Below are positions 27,003 to 36,606 of a stretch of DNA of 56,948 nt, piece after piece. The DNA is from Gallionellaceae bacterium (GTDB lineage: Bacteria > Pseudomonadota > Gammaproteobacteria > Burkholderiales > Gallionellaceae): NCBI GenBank assembly GCA_030834965.1, contig JAUQWW010000048.1:1-56948 (forward strand), in the 5' to 3' direction. A program made the translations under genes and the position numbers. Positions within the stretch are counted from its first letter, which is position 1. Each line of letters starts with the position of its first letter. The notes under the pieces were generated by a model, which saw nothing but the letters and a program-made list of their open reading frames with translations, did not search any database and was not told where the DNA came from.

Positions 27003-27526
27003 TGAACATTTGCATTGCGCTCAGATTGATTTCGCAGACATGGGTATTTCTTGGATCAACACGCAACATTCTGGGCGCGCTCCTGGCAGGGAGCATGGTG
27101 CTGGCCTCCGTTGGCGCCACGGCGCAGGAGTTCAACTTCAAGGACATGCAGGGCAGTGAACATCGCCTGTCCGGTTATCGCGGCAAATGGGTGCTGGTGA
27201 ACTTCTGGGCGACCTGGTGCCCGCCTTGTCTGTCAGAGATGCCCGATCTGGTTTCGCTGCACAATGAGCACAAGGACAAAGACCTCGTGGTGATTGGAGT
27301 GGCACTCGATTCCACACGCGCATCAGTCACGGAATTTGTGGAGAAGCTGGGTGTCACTTACCCAATCGTGTTTGGAAATTACAAAATTGCCGAGCAGATC
27401 GGAAACGTAGAGGCGTTGCCAACCACTTATTTGTTTGATCCGACTGGCAAGGCGGTGGGACGTCAGGAAGGCGCGATCACACGCGAGGGCGTGGAAGAGT
27501 TTATGCGCGCCAGGAGAAAAAAATAG
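27002..27526 (+). CDS. TlpA-like thioredoxin-fold thiol reductase
   Basis: This 174-residue exported thioredoxin-like protein has a hydrophobic signal/anchor (about 24-42, ILGALLAGSMVLASVGATA), then the redox motif WCPPC in FWATWCPPCLSEMPDL and the cis-proline stretch ALPTTYLFDPTGK. Such proteins reduce disulfides in the periplasm, for example in cytochrome c maturation. The partner is not visible here. I use ATG 27002; a TTG three bases upstream is also possible. Confidence 0.9.
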   Translation: MNICIALRLISQTWVFLGSTRNILGALLAGSMVLASVGATAQEFNFKDMQGSEHRLSGYRGKWVLVNFWATWCPPCLSEMPDLVSLHNEHKDKDLVVIGVALDSTRASVTEFVEKLGVTYPIVFGNYKIAEQIGNVEALPTTYLFDPTGKAVGRQEGAITREGVEEFMRARRKK

Positions 27527-27576
27527 GCGGGTGAACAAGCCGTTGCAGGGGTTTACGGCAGCCAGCCCGGTCCGGT

Positions 27577-28290
27577 CTAAAGTCCCTGCACGATCGCAGT
27601 CGCATCATTGGATGCGGCAGTGCGGCGGGCTGACAATTGTACATCGGCTTGAACCGACAGGGAGGCGCGTGCCTTGGGCGTAGTGTCCCAGTACTTGTGC
27701 CATGCGGCGCGGACCAGGTTAGGATATTCAGCCTTTCCAAGGCTGCCATTGTAACGGCCCAGCGCGCGGTAAAGGTCGCCGCGCTCCATATCCAGATAGT
27801 GCCGCAGAATGGTGCAGCCATAGCGCAGATTGGTGCGCAGATGAAACAGGTTGTGCTCGCGCGCACCGATTTCCTTCACCCAGAACGGCATCACCTGCAT
27901 ATAGCCGCGCGCCCCTGCGCTGGACACGGCATATTTCCTGAAACCGCTTTCCACTTCTATCAGGCCCAGCACCATCTTCGGATCCAGCCCCGCGCGCGTG
28001 GCTTCGTAATGCATGGTCTTGAGAAAATCCATGCGATAGGCTGGGTCCGGGATGCGTTTTTCCAGCCGTTTCGACATGGTGTCCAGCCAGGCATCGGCTT
28101 CCTGCTGCGAAGCAAAGGCCAGCTTGGGCGCGGCCTGATCCGAAACGCTGCGGTGCAATACCCCGCGCACGCTGGCAGAGAGTGGGGTGTAAATCTGTGC
28201 ACCGCCATGCGCCACACAGGAAAACAGTAATCCAACCACGAACAATGGTAGTGCGAAATAATGCGGATAACGGTTTCCGGTCAATTGCAT
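27577..28290 (-). CDS. Lytic transglycosylase (SLT domain)
   Basis: This 237-residue exported peptidoglycan hydrolase has a signal peptide near 12-30 ([19 protein letters not shown]). The SLT fold spans about 90-200: [28 protein letters not shown], with the catalytic Glu in IEVES and the GxMQ motif, then [12 protein letters not shown] and ALGRYNGS. It cleaves murein with anhydromuramyl products. The start overlaps the proS stop by 10 bases, suggesting co-transcription. Confidence 0.92.
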   Translation of the reverse strand: MQLTGNRYPHYFALPLFVVGLLFSCVAHGGAQIYTPLSASVRGVLHRSVSDQAAPKLAFASQQEADAWLDTMSKRLEKRIPDPAYRMDFLKTMHYEATRAGLDPKMVLGLIEVESGFRKYAVSSAGARGYMQVMPFWVKEIGAREHNLFHLRTNLRYGCTILRHYLDMERGDLYRALGRYNGSLGKAEYPNLVRAAWHKYWDTTPKARASLSVQADVQLSARRTAASNDATAIVQGL

Positions 28291-29987
28291 AGCCTCGATT
28301 GTACGAGTTTTAATATATCTTGCAAGGCAACGGCTTGCGCGGCAGAGTCGCGCCGCCCCTGGTATTCCACCTTGCCTTCCTTCAGGCTGCGTTCGCCGAT
28401 CACGATGCGGTGCGGAATGCCGATCAGTTCCAGATCGGCGAACATCACGCCGGGGCGCTCGTCGCGATCATCCAGCAATACTTCAAAGCCTGCGGCTGAA
28501 AGATCTGCATACAGCCGCTCTGCCGCATTGCGTACCGCTTCGCTTTTCCGGATGCCGATGGGAGCGATCGCGACCTGAAACGGGGCCATTGCCACGGGCA
28601 GGGTGATACCGCGCTCATCGTTATTCTGCTCGATTGCAGCCGCGACAATGCGTGAAACACCGATGCCATAACACCCCATTTCCATCGTTTGGGCCTGGCC
28701 TTTCTCATCCAGGTAGGTGGCTTTCAGCGCCTCGGAGTATTTGGTGCGCAGCTGGAATATATGTCCGACTTCAATGCCACGGCAAAGTTCCAGCGTGCCC
28801 TTGCCGTCTGGGCTGGGGTCGCCAGTGATTACGTTGCGGATGTCATGCACATTTGCTTCATCCAGATGGATATCGCGCCCGAAATTGACACCCGTATAGT
28901 GGAAGCCATCATCGTTGGCGCCGCACACGAAATTGCTCAGCGCGGCAGCGGCGCGGTCAATAAACATACGCACCTGAGAATTTATCGGACCGATGTAGCC
29001 GGGCCGGCATCCCATGTTGCGCTGGATTTCGTCATCTGTGGCGAAGCGGAACTCACCCAATACCTTGCTGGCCTTGACTTCATTCAGCGTGTGGTCGCCG
29101 CGCAGCAGCAACAGCGCGAAGCCGCCATCGCCTGCAATCACGGCGATGCTCTTGAGCACTTGCTGCGGTGTGACATTCAGGAAGATGGAGACCTCCTCGA
29201 TGGACTTCTGCCCGGGCGTGATGGTTTTTACCATCGTTTCCAGGTGGGCGGCCGGTTCGACCTGCGGAGCAACTGCCTCTGCCAGTTCCACGTTGGCTGC
29301 GTAATCGGAGCTGGGGCAGAACGCCAGCGCATCCTCGCCGGAATCAGCCAGCACATGAAATTCGTGCGAGCCGCTGCCGCCGATCGCGCCGGTGTCGGCT
29401 GCAACCGCGCGGAACTGCAAGCCGAGGCGAGTGAAAATGCGGCTGTATGTGTCATACATCACGCGATAGGTCTGCTCCAGACTGTCGAAGCTGGTGTGGA
29501 ACGAATAAGCATCCTTCATGACGAATTCGCGTGCGCGCATCACACCAAAACGGGGGCGCACCTCATCGCGGAATTTGGTCTGGATCTGGTAAAAATTCAG
29601 CGGCAGCTGGCGATAGCTTTTTACCTCGCGCCGCGCGATATCGGTGATGACTTCTTCATGGGTCGGGCCAAAGCAGAAGAGATTGTCGTGGCGATCTTTT
29701 ATTTTCAGCATCTGCGGGCCGAATACTTCCCAGCGCCCCGTCTCCTGCCACAGTTCGGCGGGCTGCACGGCAGGCATGAGCAGTTCGATGCCGCCGCTGC
29801 GGTTCATCTCCTCACGCACTACCGCCTCCACCTTGCGCAACACGCGCAGCCCCAGCGGCATCCAGCTATACAGGCCGCTTGCCAGTTTCTTGATGTAGCC
29901 AGCGCGCAGCATCAGGCGATGGCTGACAAGCTCGGCTTCGGAGGGTGCTTCCTTCAGGGTGGAAATGAAAAATTGTGAAACGCGCAT
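28281..29987 (-). CDS. proS: Prolyl-tRNA synthetase (long bacterial type)
   Basis: This 568-residue class II synthetase charges tRNA-Pro and has the INS editing domain between motifs 2 and 3 (about 225-400). Motif 2 lies in the stretch around [22 protein letters not shown], and motif 3 around [17 protein letters not shown]. The C-terminal anticodon-binding domain ends [20 protein letters not shown]. The family match is full length. Confidence 0.97.
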   Translation of the reverse strand: MRVSQFFISTLKEAPSEAELVSHRLMLRAGYIKKLASGLYSWMPLGLRVLRKVEAVVREEMNRSGGIELLMPAVQPAELWQETGRWEVFGPQMLKIKDRHDNLFCFGPTHEEVITDIARREVKSYRQLPLNFYQIQTKFRDEVRPRFGVMRAREFVMKDAYSFHTSFDSLEQTYRVMYDTYSRIFTRLGLQFRAVAADTGAIGGSGSHEFHVLADSGEDALAFCPSSDYAANVELAEAVAPQVEPAAHLETMVKTITPGQKSIEEVSIFLNVTPQQVLKSIAVIAGDGGFALLLLRGDHTLNEVKASKVLGEFRFATDDEIQRNMGCRPGYIGPINSQVRMFIDRAAAALSNFVCGANDDGFHYTGVNFGRDIHLDEANVHDIRNVITGDPSPDGKGTLELCRGIEVGHIFQLRTKYSEALKATYLDEKGQAQTMEMGCYGIGVSRIVAAAIEQNNDERGITLPVAMAPFQVAIAPIGIRKSEAVRNAAERLYADLSAAGFEVLLDDRDERPGVMFADLELIGIPHRIVIGERSLKEGKVEYQGRRDSAAQAVALQDILKLVQSRLCN

Positions 29988-30125
29988 GATATTTTTTGCC
30001 AGCTTGAAAAATCAAAGTGGCGATTTTACAGGGAACGGCACAACGATTGTTGATAAGCGTGCTTTTCATATGCCGTGAAATGTGAAAAAATCACACCATC
30101 GAAATTAACCGAGCAGGTGGCGAAG

Positions 30126-30653
30126 ATGATAGACCGTGATGGTTACCGCCCCAATGTCGGCATCATACTTACTAACGCAAAAAATCAGGTATTCTGGGGC
30201 AAGCGCATCAAACAGGATTCATGGCAATTCCCACAAGGCGGTATCCAGCATGGCGAAACGCCTGAGCAGGCAATGTACCGCGAATTGCACGAAGAAGTCG
30301 GGCTGCAATCCTGCCATGTTCAGATACTCGGCCGCACGCGCGAGTGGATGCGTTACGAGGTGCCGCAACACTGGGTGAAGCGCGAGTGGCGCGGCAGCTA
30401 CAAGGGGCAGAAGCAGATATGGTTCTTGCTGCGGCTGGTTGGGCGCGACTGCGATGTTTGTTTGCGTGCCTCCAGCCATCCTGAGTTTGACGCGTGGCGC
30501 TGGAATGATTACTGGATCGAGATGGACAGCGTGATCGAATTCAAACGCGATGTTTACCGCTCAGCTTTGAATGAACTGGCGCGATATTTGCCGCTGCCGA
30601 CCAGGAACGCAGGTCGCTGGGATCATGCCAGAAGGGTTTCCAACGGTCACTGA
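30126..30653 (+). CDS. rppH: RNA pyrophosphohydrolase (Nudix)
   Basis: This 175-residue enzyme removes pyrophosphate from mRNA 5' ends and triggers RNase E decay. The Nudix box [23 protein letters not shown] is complete. The canonical start [14 protein letters not shown] corresponds to ATG 30126, with GCAGG upstream. An in-frame GTG at 30075 would add 17 residues foreign to the family. Confidence 0.95.
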   Translation: MIDRDGYRPNVGIILTNAKNQVFWGKRIKQDSWQFPQGGIQHGETPEQAMYRELHEEVGLQSCHVQILGRTREWMRYEVPQHWVKREWRGSYKGQKQIWFLLRLVGRDCDVCLRASSHPEFDAWRWNDYWIEMDSVIEFKRDVYRSALNELARYLPLPTRNAGRWDHARRVSNGH

Positions 30654-30677
30654 GTTACACGCAAACAGGTCGAAGAT

Positions 30678-30720
30678 GCAACAATAAATAACCCGCATGA
30701 GCGGGTTTTTTATTGTTGCA
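30678..30720. terminator. Bidirectional terminator between rppH and dut
   Basis: ACCCGC (30691-30696) pairs with GCGGGT (30701-30706) around ATGA. The stem continues outward with TGCAACAATAAA (30678-30689) against TTTATTGTTGCA (30709-30720). T-rich flanks on both strands suit the convergent genes. Confidence 0.85.
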
Positions 30721-30736
30721 GGTGCGACTGCCAGTA

Positions 30737-31189
30737 TCAGTGCTTGCCGGTGCTGCCAAAGCCGCCGGCCCCGCGCTGGCTCAGCGGAAAATCCTCGACA
30801 ATATTAAACTGCGCTTGAAGCACCGGCACGATCACCAGTTGTGCCATGCGTTCCAGCGGCATCAGCGTGAACGGATGATGGCCGCGGTTCCAGACCGAAA
30901 CGAATATCTGCCCCTGATAATCTGAATCGATCAGCCCCACCAGGTTACCCAGCACGATGCCGTGCTTGTGGCCGAGGCCCGATCGCGGCAGAATCATCGC
31001 GGCGCAATGCGGGTCGGCAAGGTGGATGGCCAGGCCGCTCGGGATGAGTTCGCACTGGCCGGGTTCAATGATCATGCTGCTGTCGATGCAGGCGCGCAGA
31101 TCAATTCCAGCTGAGCCAGGCGTGCTATAGGCAGGCGGATGATCGTGCAGGCGCGGGTCAAGAATTTTTACATCCACAGTTCTTTTCAT
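30737..31189 (-). CDS. dut: dUTP diphosphatase
   Basis: This 150-residue trimeric dUTPase hydrolyses dUTP to dUMP. The five motifs are visible: [42 protein letters not shown] and [10 protein letters not shown] at the C-terminus. It lies six bases downstream of coaBC, an arrangement widespread in proteobacteria. Confidence 0.97.
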   Translation of the reverse strand: MKRTVDVKILDPRLHDHPPAYSTPGSAGIDLRACIDSSMIIEPGQCELIPSGLAIHLADPHCAAMILPRSGLGHKHGIVLGNLVGLIDSDYQGQIFVSVWNRGHHPFTLMPLERMAQLVIVPVLQAQFNIVEDFPLSQRGAGGFGSTGKH

Positions 31190-31195
31190 TACTAA

Positions 31196-32383
31196 TTATC
31201 CTTTTTGGAACAGTTTAATCATATGTTGCAGCAAGGCGCGCGCCAGCGTGAGCTTGTCTGCGCGCGGCAGCACATGCTCGCCCGCATCGTCAAATAGAAC
31301 CAGCTCGTTTTCGTCTGCGCCGATTGCCTGCTGTGCCAGATTGGCTGCGAGCAGTGGCAGCTTCTTGGCGCGGCGCTTCTGTGCGGCATGCTCGCGCAGG
31401 TTTTCACTTTCTGCTGCGAAGCCCACGCAGAACGGCGGCTTGGGAAGGTTTGCCACATAGGCGAGGATGTCAGGGTTGTGAATCAACTCCAGCGTCAGCT
31501 TATCCGCGCTCTTCTTGATTTTCTGTTCGCTGGGCTGCGCCACGCGATAATCCGCCACCGCAGCCACGCCGATGAAAATGTCAGCATCAGCAGCATGCTG
31601 CTGCACTGCCGCAAACATCTCAGCCGCGCTGGTGACATCCACCACCTGCACACCTTGCGGCCTGGCTAGTGCAGTCGGGCCAGACACCAGCGTGACCTGC
31701 GCGCCCAGTTCCAGCGCGGCCTGCGCGATCGCATAGCCCATCTTGCCAGAGCTGCGGTTGGTGATGCCGCGCACTGCATCAATCGCCTCATAGGTTGGTC
31801 CGGCGGTCAACAGTACTTTCACGCCGGACAGCGGCTTGGGCTGAAAAAAGGTGAGTACGTCATGCGCCAGTTCGGCGGGTTCCAGCATGCGTCCCATGCC
31901 TTCTTCACCGCATGCCTGCATGCCGCTGGCTGGGCCGAGTAAGGTCACGCCATCGGCAACGAGCTGACGGATATTGCGTTGCGTGGCAGCGTTTTCCCAC
32001 ATCTGCCGGTTCATCGCCGGGGCGACCAGCAGCGGGCAATCGCGCGCCAAGCACAGCGTGGAAAGCAGGTCATCGGCCAGGCCGTGCGCCAGCTTGGCGA
32101 TGAAATCCGCCGTGGCCGGCGCAATCACGATCGCGTCAGCGGCGCGGCTGGCGTCGATGTGCGCCATGCCATTGTCGGCAGCATCCCACTGATTGACCAG
32201 TACCGGGCGGCCGGAAAGCGCCTGCATCGTGGCCGGCGTGATGAAATGGCACGCCGCCTCAGTCATCGCCACCTGCACCTCCATGCCTTGCTTCACAAGC
32301 AGGCGTGTCAGCTCTGCGGCCTTGTAGGCGGCAATTCCCCCGGTAAGGCCGAGCACAATGCGTTTTTGTTGGGCTTGTCCCAT
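31196..32383 (-). CDS. coaBC: Bifunctional phosphopantothenoylcysteine decarboxylase / synthetase
   Basis: This 395-residue flavoprotein performs two steps of coenzyme A synthesis. The N-terminal CoaC half starts [18 protein letters not shown] and has [14 protein letters not shown]. The C-terminal CoaB half has [31 protein letters not shown] chose ATG 32383 ([13 protein letters not shown]); an ATG at 32395 is possible. The reading frame stays open to 32662, but that part overlaps radC and does not match the family. Confidence 0.95.
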   Translation of the reverse strand: MGQAQQKRIVLGLTGGIAAYKAAELTRLLVKQGMEVQVAMTEAACHFITPATMQALSGRPVLVNQWDAADNGMAHIDASRAADAIVIAPATADFIAKLAHGLADDLLSTLCLARDCPLLVAPAMNRQMWENAATQRNIRQLVADGVTLLGPASGMQACGEEGMGRMLEPAELAHDVLTFFQPKPLSGVKVLLTAGPTYEAIDAVRGITNRSSGKMGYAIAQAALELGAQVTLVSGPTALARPQGVQVVDVTSAAEMFAAVQQHAADADIFIGVAAVADYRVAQPSEQKIKKSADKLTLELIHNPDILAYVANLPKPPFCVGFAAESENLREHAAQKRRAKKLPLLAANLAQQAIGADENELVLFDDAGEHVLPRADKLTLARALLQHMIKLFQKG

Positions 32384-32429
32384 AATGCTGCGCATCTTAA
32401 CAAGAAACCGCTGGCGAAGGGAGCGAGCA

Positions 32430-33104
32430 ATGGGAATCAACAACTGGCCTGAAGGCGAACGACCCAGAGAGAAGTTGCTGCAGCGCGGCGCATCTGCGCT
32501 CTCCGATGCCGAGCTGCTGGCAATCTTCCTGCGCACCGGCGTAACGGGCAAAAGCGCGGTGGATCTGGCGCGTGAGCTGGTTGCCCGGTTTGGCAGCCTC
32601 ACCGGGCTGTTCGCTGCCAGCCAGGAAGAATTCTGCGCCATCCACGGCATGGGGCAAGCCAAATACGTGCAATTGCAGGCGGTACTCGAAATGGCGCGGC
32701 GCGCCTTGCATGAGGATATGCAATCGGGCGATGCGCTGAATTCGCCGGGCGCGGTACGCGACTATCTGCAACTGCTGCTGCGGGGGCGCGGACAGGAAGT
32801 GTTCATGGTCATCTTCCTGGATGCGCAACACCGCGCGATAGCCTCAGAGGAACTATTCCACGGCACGCTCACGCAAACCAGCGTGTACCCGCGCGAAGTG
32901 GTCAAACGCGCCCTGTACCACAATGCCGCAGCGGTCATCTTCGCCCACAACCATCCCTCCGGCGTGGCCGAACCCAGCCAGGCCGACCGGTTGCTTACCG
33001 ATGGGCTCAAACAGGCGCTGGCGCTGGTAGATGTGCGCGTGCTCGATCACTTCATCGTGGCGGGGGCCGGCTGCCTGTCTTTTGCCGAGCGAGGGATGGT
33101 GTGA
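32430..33104 (+). CDS. radC: RadC-family JAMM-domain protein
   Basis: This 224-residue protein has an N-terminal helix-hairpin-helix region ([18 protein letters not shown] ... [21 protein letters not shown]) and a C-terminal JAB1/MPN domain. The zinc motif [14 protein letters not shown] and an upstream Glu in SEELFHGT are intact. Its biochemical role remains unsettled despite the old DNA-repair name. ATG 32430 has an AAGGGAG ribosome site. It is divergent from coaBC. Confidence 0.93.
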   Translation: MGINNWPEGERPREKLLQRGASALSDAELLAIFLRTGVTGKSAVDLARELVARFGSLTGLFAASQEEFCAIHGMGQAKYVQLQAVLEMARRALHEDMQSGDALNSPGAVRDYLQLLLRGRGQEVFMVIFLDAQHRAIASEELFHGTLTQTSVYPREVVKRALYHNAAAVIFAHNHPSGVAEPSQADRLLTDGLKQALALVDVRVLDHFIVAGAGCLSFAERGMV

Positions 33105-33146
33105 AGCAGGATACTTTGCGCATTTTCCCCTTTTTTAAGTAGCAGG

Positions 33147-33175
33147 TTGAACAGGCCGGGTGTTTAGGGTAGAAT
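33147..33175 (+). promoter_or_regulatory. Promoter of rpmBG
   Basis: TTGAAC (33147-33152), a 17-base spacer and TAGAAT (33170-33175) form a near-consensus sigma-70 promoter 36 bases before rpmB. Confidence 0.75.
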
Positions 33176-33210
33176 CGCGCCTCTTTTGAAAACTGGTTGG
33201 AGTAATGACT

Positions 33211-33447
33211 ATGGCACGCGTCTGTCAAGTAACGGGAAAACGCCCGATGGTGGGTAACAATGTGTCCCACGCCAATAACAAAACCAAGCGCCGGTTCCTG
33301 CCGAATCTGCAGCGCCGCCGTCTGTGGGTAGAAAGCGAAAAGCGCTGGGTTTCCCTGCGCCTGACCAACGCTGCGCTGCGCACCATCGATAAAAATGGCA
33401 TCGACGCGGTGTTGTTTGAAATGCGCGCCCGCGGCGAAAACGTTTAA
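33211..33447 (+). CDS. rpmB: 50S ribosomal protein L28
   Basis: This 78-residue large-subunit protein begins [28 protein letters not shown], the L28 signature. ATG 33211 has GGAG eight bases upstream and gives the normal start. The ATG at 33205 would add two residues. Confidence 0.97.
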   Translation: MARVCQVTGKRPMVGNNVSHANNKTKRRFLPNLQRRRLWVESEKRWVSLRLTNAALRTIDKNGIDAVLFEMRARGENV

Positions 33448-33460
33448 GGAGTAATGAAGA

Positions 33461-33616
33461 ATGCGTGAAAAGATCAAACTCGAGTCCAGCGCCGGCACCG
33501 GCCATTTCTATACCACGGACAAGAACAAGCGCACCACCCCGGAAAAGATCGAGATCAAGAAATTTGATCCGGTCGCGCGCAAGCATGTCATGTACAAGGA
33601 AACCAAGCTGAAGTAA
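33461..33616 (+). CDS. rpmG: 50S ribosomal protein L33
   Basis: This 51-residue protein runs [20 protein letters not shown] to YKETKLK, a full-length L33 match of the cysteine-free (zinc-independent) form. It lies 13 bases after rpmB with AAGGAG upstream, and both form a short operon. Confidence 0.95.
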   Translation: MREKIKLESSAGTGHFYTTDKNKRTTPEKIEIKKFDPVARKHVMYKETKLK

Positions 33617-33642
33617 TTCGCCGCTCTGGTTGCAGGAAAATT

Positions 33643-33668
33643 AAAAAGCCCGCTCAGCGGGCTTTTTT
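33643..33668 (+). terminator. Terminator of rpmBG
   Basis: AAAAAGCCCGC (33643-33653), loop TCA, GCGGGCTTTTT (33657-33667). It is a strong intrinsic terminator, and the flanking A and T tracts would also serve the convergent minus-strand gene. Confidence 0.9.
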
Positions 33669-33695
33669 GTTATCCGGCTCGTTTGTAAATAGGAA

Positions 33696-34043
33696 TCAGG
33701 CAGAAACCCAGGCTTGGGCCTGCTCGTAATCGGCAAAAACGCGGATGTCCGCATCCACGAACAGGCGTGACAGCCACGCCTGCCAGGTGATCCACTGGTC
33801 ATTGGTGACCACGGCAATCTTGCTGAAGTCATGACTGTGCTCGCGGCTGAAGAATTTGATCTCCCCCCATGCCACATCCACCGTATAGCTGATCATGTCG
33901 CGCAGGTTGAACAGCAGGTTGACCGTGCCGGGGGACTTGAGCTTGTAAAGCGCATGTTCCTCGAATTGCTTAAAGTCGGCCAGGGTAAATTCACCCAGTA
34001 CGGTAACGTTGAGCAGCGTGGGGGCTTGTTCTATGGTGATCAT
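33696..34043 (-). CDS. SpoIIAA-like (STAS/CRAL-TRIO-type) protein
   Basis: This 115-residue soluble protein matches the DUF3478/SpoIIAA-like family: LLNVTVLGEFTLADFKQFEEHAL, LLFNLRDMISYTVDVAWGEIKFFSREHSHDFSKIAVVTNDQW and the ending RVFADYEQAQAW. No phosphorylatable anti-sigma-antagonist serine context is evident, and the family function is unclear. It follows the DMT transporter after 27 bases. Confidence 0.83.
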   Translation of the reverse strand: MITIEQAPTLLNVTVLGEFTLADFKQFEEHALYKLKSPGTVNLLFNLRDMISYTVDVAWGEIKFFSREHSHDFSKIAVVTNDQWITWQAWLSRLFVDADIRVFADYEQAQAWVSA

Positions 34044-34070
34044 GTGGTTCTCTTCTTTGTTGGTTATCTG

Positions 34071-34910
34071 CTAGTGCTTGGGTGCCAGCTTCAAGCTTAA
34101 CACACCGCTCGCAATGATGAGCAGCATGCCCATCCATCCTGTCAGCGATAAGTCTTCGTCCCACAAAATCATGCCGAACAGGCTGGCGAACACCACCGTG
34201 CTGAAGGACAGGCTGCCTGCCACCAGCGTTTTTCCGGTGATATAGGCGCGGGTCATGGCGAGTTGCGCCAGTGTGCCGCTTCCGCCGAGTCCTGCCAGGA
34301 TGAGCAGGCTGTTGGCGCTGACCGGGTGAATGGTGCCGAACAGCATGGCGACGCCGCTGAACAGCGTGGCGACCAGGCTGAAATAAAATACCACGCGCCA
34401 CCCCGGTTCACCCTGCAGGCCAAGCTGGCGCACATTGAGCATGGCAATGCCCGCGAACAGGCCGGAGATCAGCCCGAGCAGGCCGGGAACGAGTTGATCC
34501 CGCTCCAGCGTGGGATGCAGCAACAGCACGATGCCGGCAAAGCCTACCGCAATGGAGAAGGCAAGGGGAGCATGAAAATGCTCCTTGAGCGCCAGCACGG
34601 TCAGGATGGTAAGAAACAGCGGCGAGGTGTAGTTCAGCGTCACGGCAGTGGCCAGCGGCAGCATCGTGATGCAGTAGAAGAACAGCATCAGCGCGATGGA
34701 ACCGGAAATGCCGCGCCACAAGTGCTGGCGCCAGTGATGAGTTGCCACCGACAGGCCTTGCTGGCGGATGATGGCGTAGATCACCAGCAGACCGACGAAA
34801 GAGCGGTAGAACACCAGTTCAAGGTCGGAGAAATACTGTGCTCCGAGCTTGACGAACACGCCCATGAGGCCGAACAGGAAACCGGCGACCAGCATCCATA
34901 GTGCGCCCAT
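34071..34910 (-). CDS. EamA-type drug/metabolite transporter
   Basis: This 279-residue protein has ten predicted membrane helices in two EamA halves. It begins GALWMLVAGFLFGLMGVFVKLG, and the second half begins near LGLISGLFAGIAMLNVRQLG. The substrate cannot be predicted. It is probably co-transcribed with the SpoIIAA-like gene. An inverted-repeat element starts eight bases upstream of its ATG. Confidence 0.88.
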   Translation of the reverse strand: MGALWMLVAGFLFGLMGVFVKLGAQYFSDLELVFYRSFVGLLVIYAIIRQQGLSVATHHWRQHLWRGISGSIALMLFFYCITMLPLATAVTLNYTSPLFLTILTVLALKEHFHAPLAFSIAVGFAGIVLLLHPTLERDQLVPGLLGLISGLFAGIAMLNVRQLGLQGEPGWRVVFYFSLVATLFSGVAMLFGTIHPVSANSLLILAGLGGSGTLAQLAMTRAYITGKTLVAGSLSFSTVVFASLFGMILWDEDLSLTGWMGMLLIIASGVLSLKLAPKH

Positions 34911-34917
34911 ACTAGGC

Positions 34918-35034
34918 CGTCATTCCCGCGCAGGCGGGAATCCAGTAAGTAAAAGAGCTCTCAGCGTAGCGGGAGTAAAACCATAACGGCATTTTGAATA
35001 AAAACGCTGGATTCCCGCCTGCGCGGGAATGACG
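34918..35034. repeat. MITE-like inverted repeat (117 bases)
   Basis: Perfect 28-base terminal arms: 34918-34945 (beginning CGTCATTCCCGCGCAGGC) and its reverse complement at 35007-35034. A 61-base centre has no gene. The arm resembles the dispersed 'CATTCCCGCG...GGGAATCCAG' repeats of many proteobacteria. It sits exactly between the EamA start and the Rieske oxygenase stop and could act as a hairpin or terminator in RNA. Confidence 0.85.
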
Positions 35035-35035
35035 T

Positions 35036-36139
35036 TCAAAGATGCGGATCGAGGTTGCGGCGCAGGAACTCATGGAAATGCTGCAGCCCATCTTCGGTCG
35101 GCGACTGGTACGGTCCGGATTCCTCGATGCCGCGCTGGTGAAGCGACTTGCGCCCCTGATGCATTTTGAGGCAGATGGTGTCGTCTTCCTTTGCGGTTTC
35201 GCGATAGGCCGCCTTTTCCGCCTCGACAAAATCGCGCTCGAACAGCACGATATCCTCGGGGTAGTAAAATTCCACGATGTTGGTGCAGGCATCCGTGCCG
35301 CGCGGCACGACGGTGCTGACCACCAGCGTGCCGGGATACCATTCGACCATGATGTTCGGGTAATACGTCATCCAGATCGCGCCGTATTGGGGCGGCTCGC
35401 CGTTGTAATAGCGCAGCACCTGCTGCTGCCACTTGTCATAGACTGCGCTGCCCGCCTTGCGCAGGCCGTTATTGATGCCCACGGTCTGCACGCTGTACCA
35501 CTCGCCGAACTCCCACCTCAGGTCGTCGCAGTTGACGAAGTGGCCGAGGCCGGGATGGAACGGCACGACATGGTAGTCCTCCTGGTACACCTCGATGAAC
35601 GTCTTCCAGTTGAAGGCGTATTCGTCCACTTCTATGCGATCCAGCATGTAGCCTGTGAAATCCAGTTCGCTGAATGCGGGGACGCTGGCCAGATCCTTTG
35701 CGATGTCGCGCTTGCCTGCGAACAGCAATCCGTTCCAGCGCTGCAGCGGCGTCTTGTCGAGATGCAGGCAGGGATTTTGCGGGAAGTGCGGCGCGCCCAG
35801 CAGCTTGCCGTCCAACTGGTAGGTCCAGCGATGCACCGGGCACACGATGTTCCTGGCGCTGCCGCGTCCCTGAAATATGGTGGCCTGGCGATGGCGGCAG
35901 ATGTTGCTCAGCAGCTCCACGCCATGTTCGTTGTGTACCAGCATGCTGGCGCTGTCCTTCCATTCCAGCACATGGTAATCGCCGAGATTGGGCACGAGCA
36001 GTTCGTGCCCGATGTAGCCCGGTCCATGGTCAAACAGCACGCGCTGCTCGACTTCCAATACCCTGGGATCGAAATGCCAGTTTAGCGGCGGCTGCGTATG
36101 AGACTGAATGAGTTGATCGATTATGGCGATCTCGGACAT
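35036..36139 (-). CDS. Rieske-type aromatic-ring-hydroxylating oxygenase, alpha subunit
   Basis: This 367-residue oxygenase (378 if started at 36172) has the Rieske [2Fe-2S] ligands CRHR and CPVH at about 90-110. The catalytic domain carries the 2-His-1-carboxylate segment EDYHVVPFHPGLGHF. It would need an NAD(P)H-linked reductase, and none lies nearby. The family includes dioxygenases and monooxygenases such as carnitine or choline oxygenases, so the substrate is unknown. The stop lies just beyond the MITE-like repeat. Confidence 0.88.
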   Translation of the reverse strand: MSEIAIIDQLIQSHTQPPLNWHFDPRVLEVEQRVLFDHGPGYIGHELLVPNLGDYHVLEWKDSASMLVHNEHGVELLSNICRHRQATIFQGRGSARNIVCPVHRWTYQLDGKLLGAPHFPQNPCLHLDKTPLQRWNGLLFAGKRDIAKDLASVPAFSELDFTGYMLDRIEVDEYAFNWKTFIEVYQEDYHVVPFHPGLGHFVNCDDLRWEFGEWYSVQTVGINNGLRKAGSAVYDKWQQQVLRYYNGEPPQYGAIWMTYYPNIMVEWYPGTLVVSTVVPRGTDACTNIVEFYYPEDIVLFERDFVEAEKAAYRETAKEDDTICLKMHQGRKSLHQRGIEESGPYQSPTEDGLQHFHEFLRRNLDPHL

Positions 36140-36309
36140 GCCCGCATCATCCTTGCAAAAAATGGTGTACACGGTTCAGAGGGGAGCCATGAATTTTCCC
36201 TGAAAGCAGGGGGGTACGCAACAATAAATTGTCCCGGCATGAGGGCTTTAGGTAAAATGCCTATCTTTGCGAAATTTCGAAATGTACATGGCTGGAAATG
36301 GAGAGGCAC

Positions 36310-36606
36310 ATGCCCGGGAATACCGCTAAAAACCAGACAAAATCCCAGAAAGCACTGAGCTTCGAAGCTGCGCTGGCCGAGCTGGAACAGGTCGTGGCAG
36401 ACATGGAGGCAGGGCAGCTGCCGCTGGAGGAATCACTGGCGGCTTACAAGCGCGGCGCCGAATTGTTGCAGCATTGCCGTGGGCAGCTGGAGGATGCGCA
36501 GTTGCAGGTGCGCATGCTGGAGGAGGGCACGCTGAAGAATTTTGCCGATAATCTTGCAGGGAATCTTTCCGGTGCGGGTGATGCCGTAAAGCGTGAAGAT
36601 GCCTGA
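36310..36606 (+). CDS. xseB: Exodeoxyribonuclease VII small subunit
   Basis: This 98-residue protein contains the XseB signature SFEAALAELEQVVADMEAGQLPLEESLAAYKRGAELLQHCRGQL. ATG 36310 has GGAG six bases upstream; ATG 36298 in the same frame is possible. The gene overlaps ispA by eight bases, and xseB-ispA-dxs is a classic order. Confidence 0.94.
   Translation: MPGNTAKNQTKSQKALSFEAALAELEQVVADMEAGQLPLEESLAAYKRGAELLQHCRGQLEDAQLQVRMLEEGTLKNFADNLAGNLSGAGDAVKREDA

Noticed and set aside
28689-29978. A 429-codon frame antisense to proS
   Set aside because: ProS is fully supported in the other strand; no domain is visible in the antisense product.
35042-36085. A 347-codon frame antisense to the Rieske oxygenase
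   Set aside because: The Rieske ligands and catalytic motif on the minus strand are decisive.
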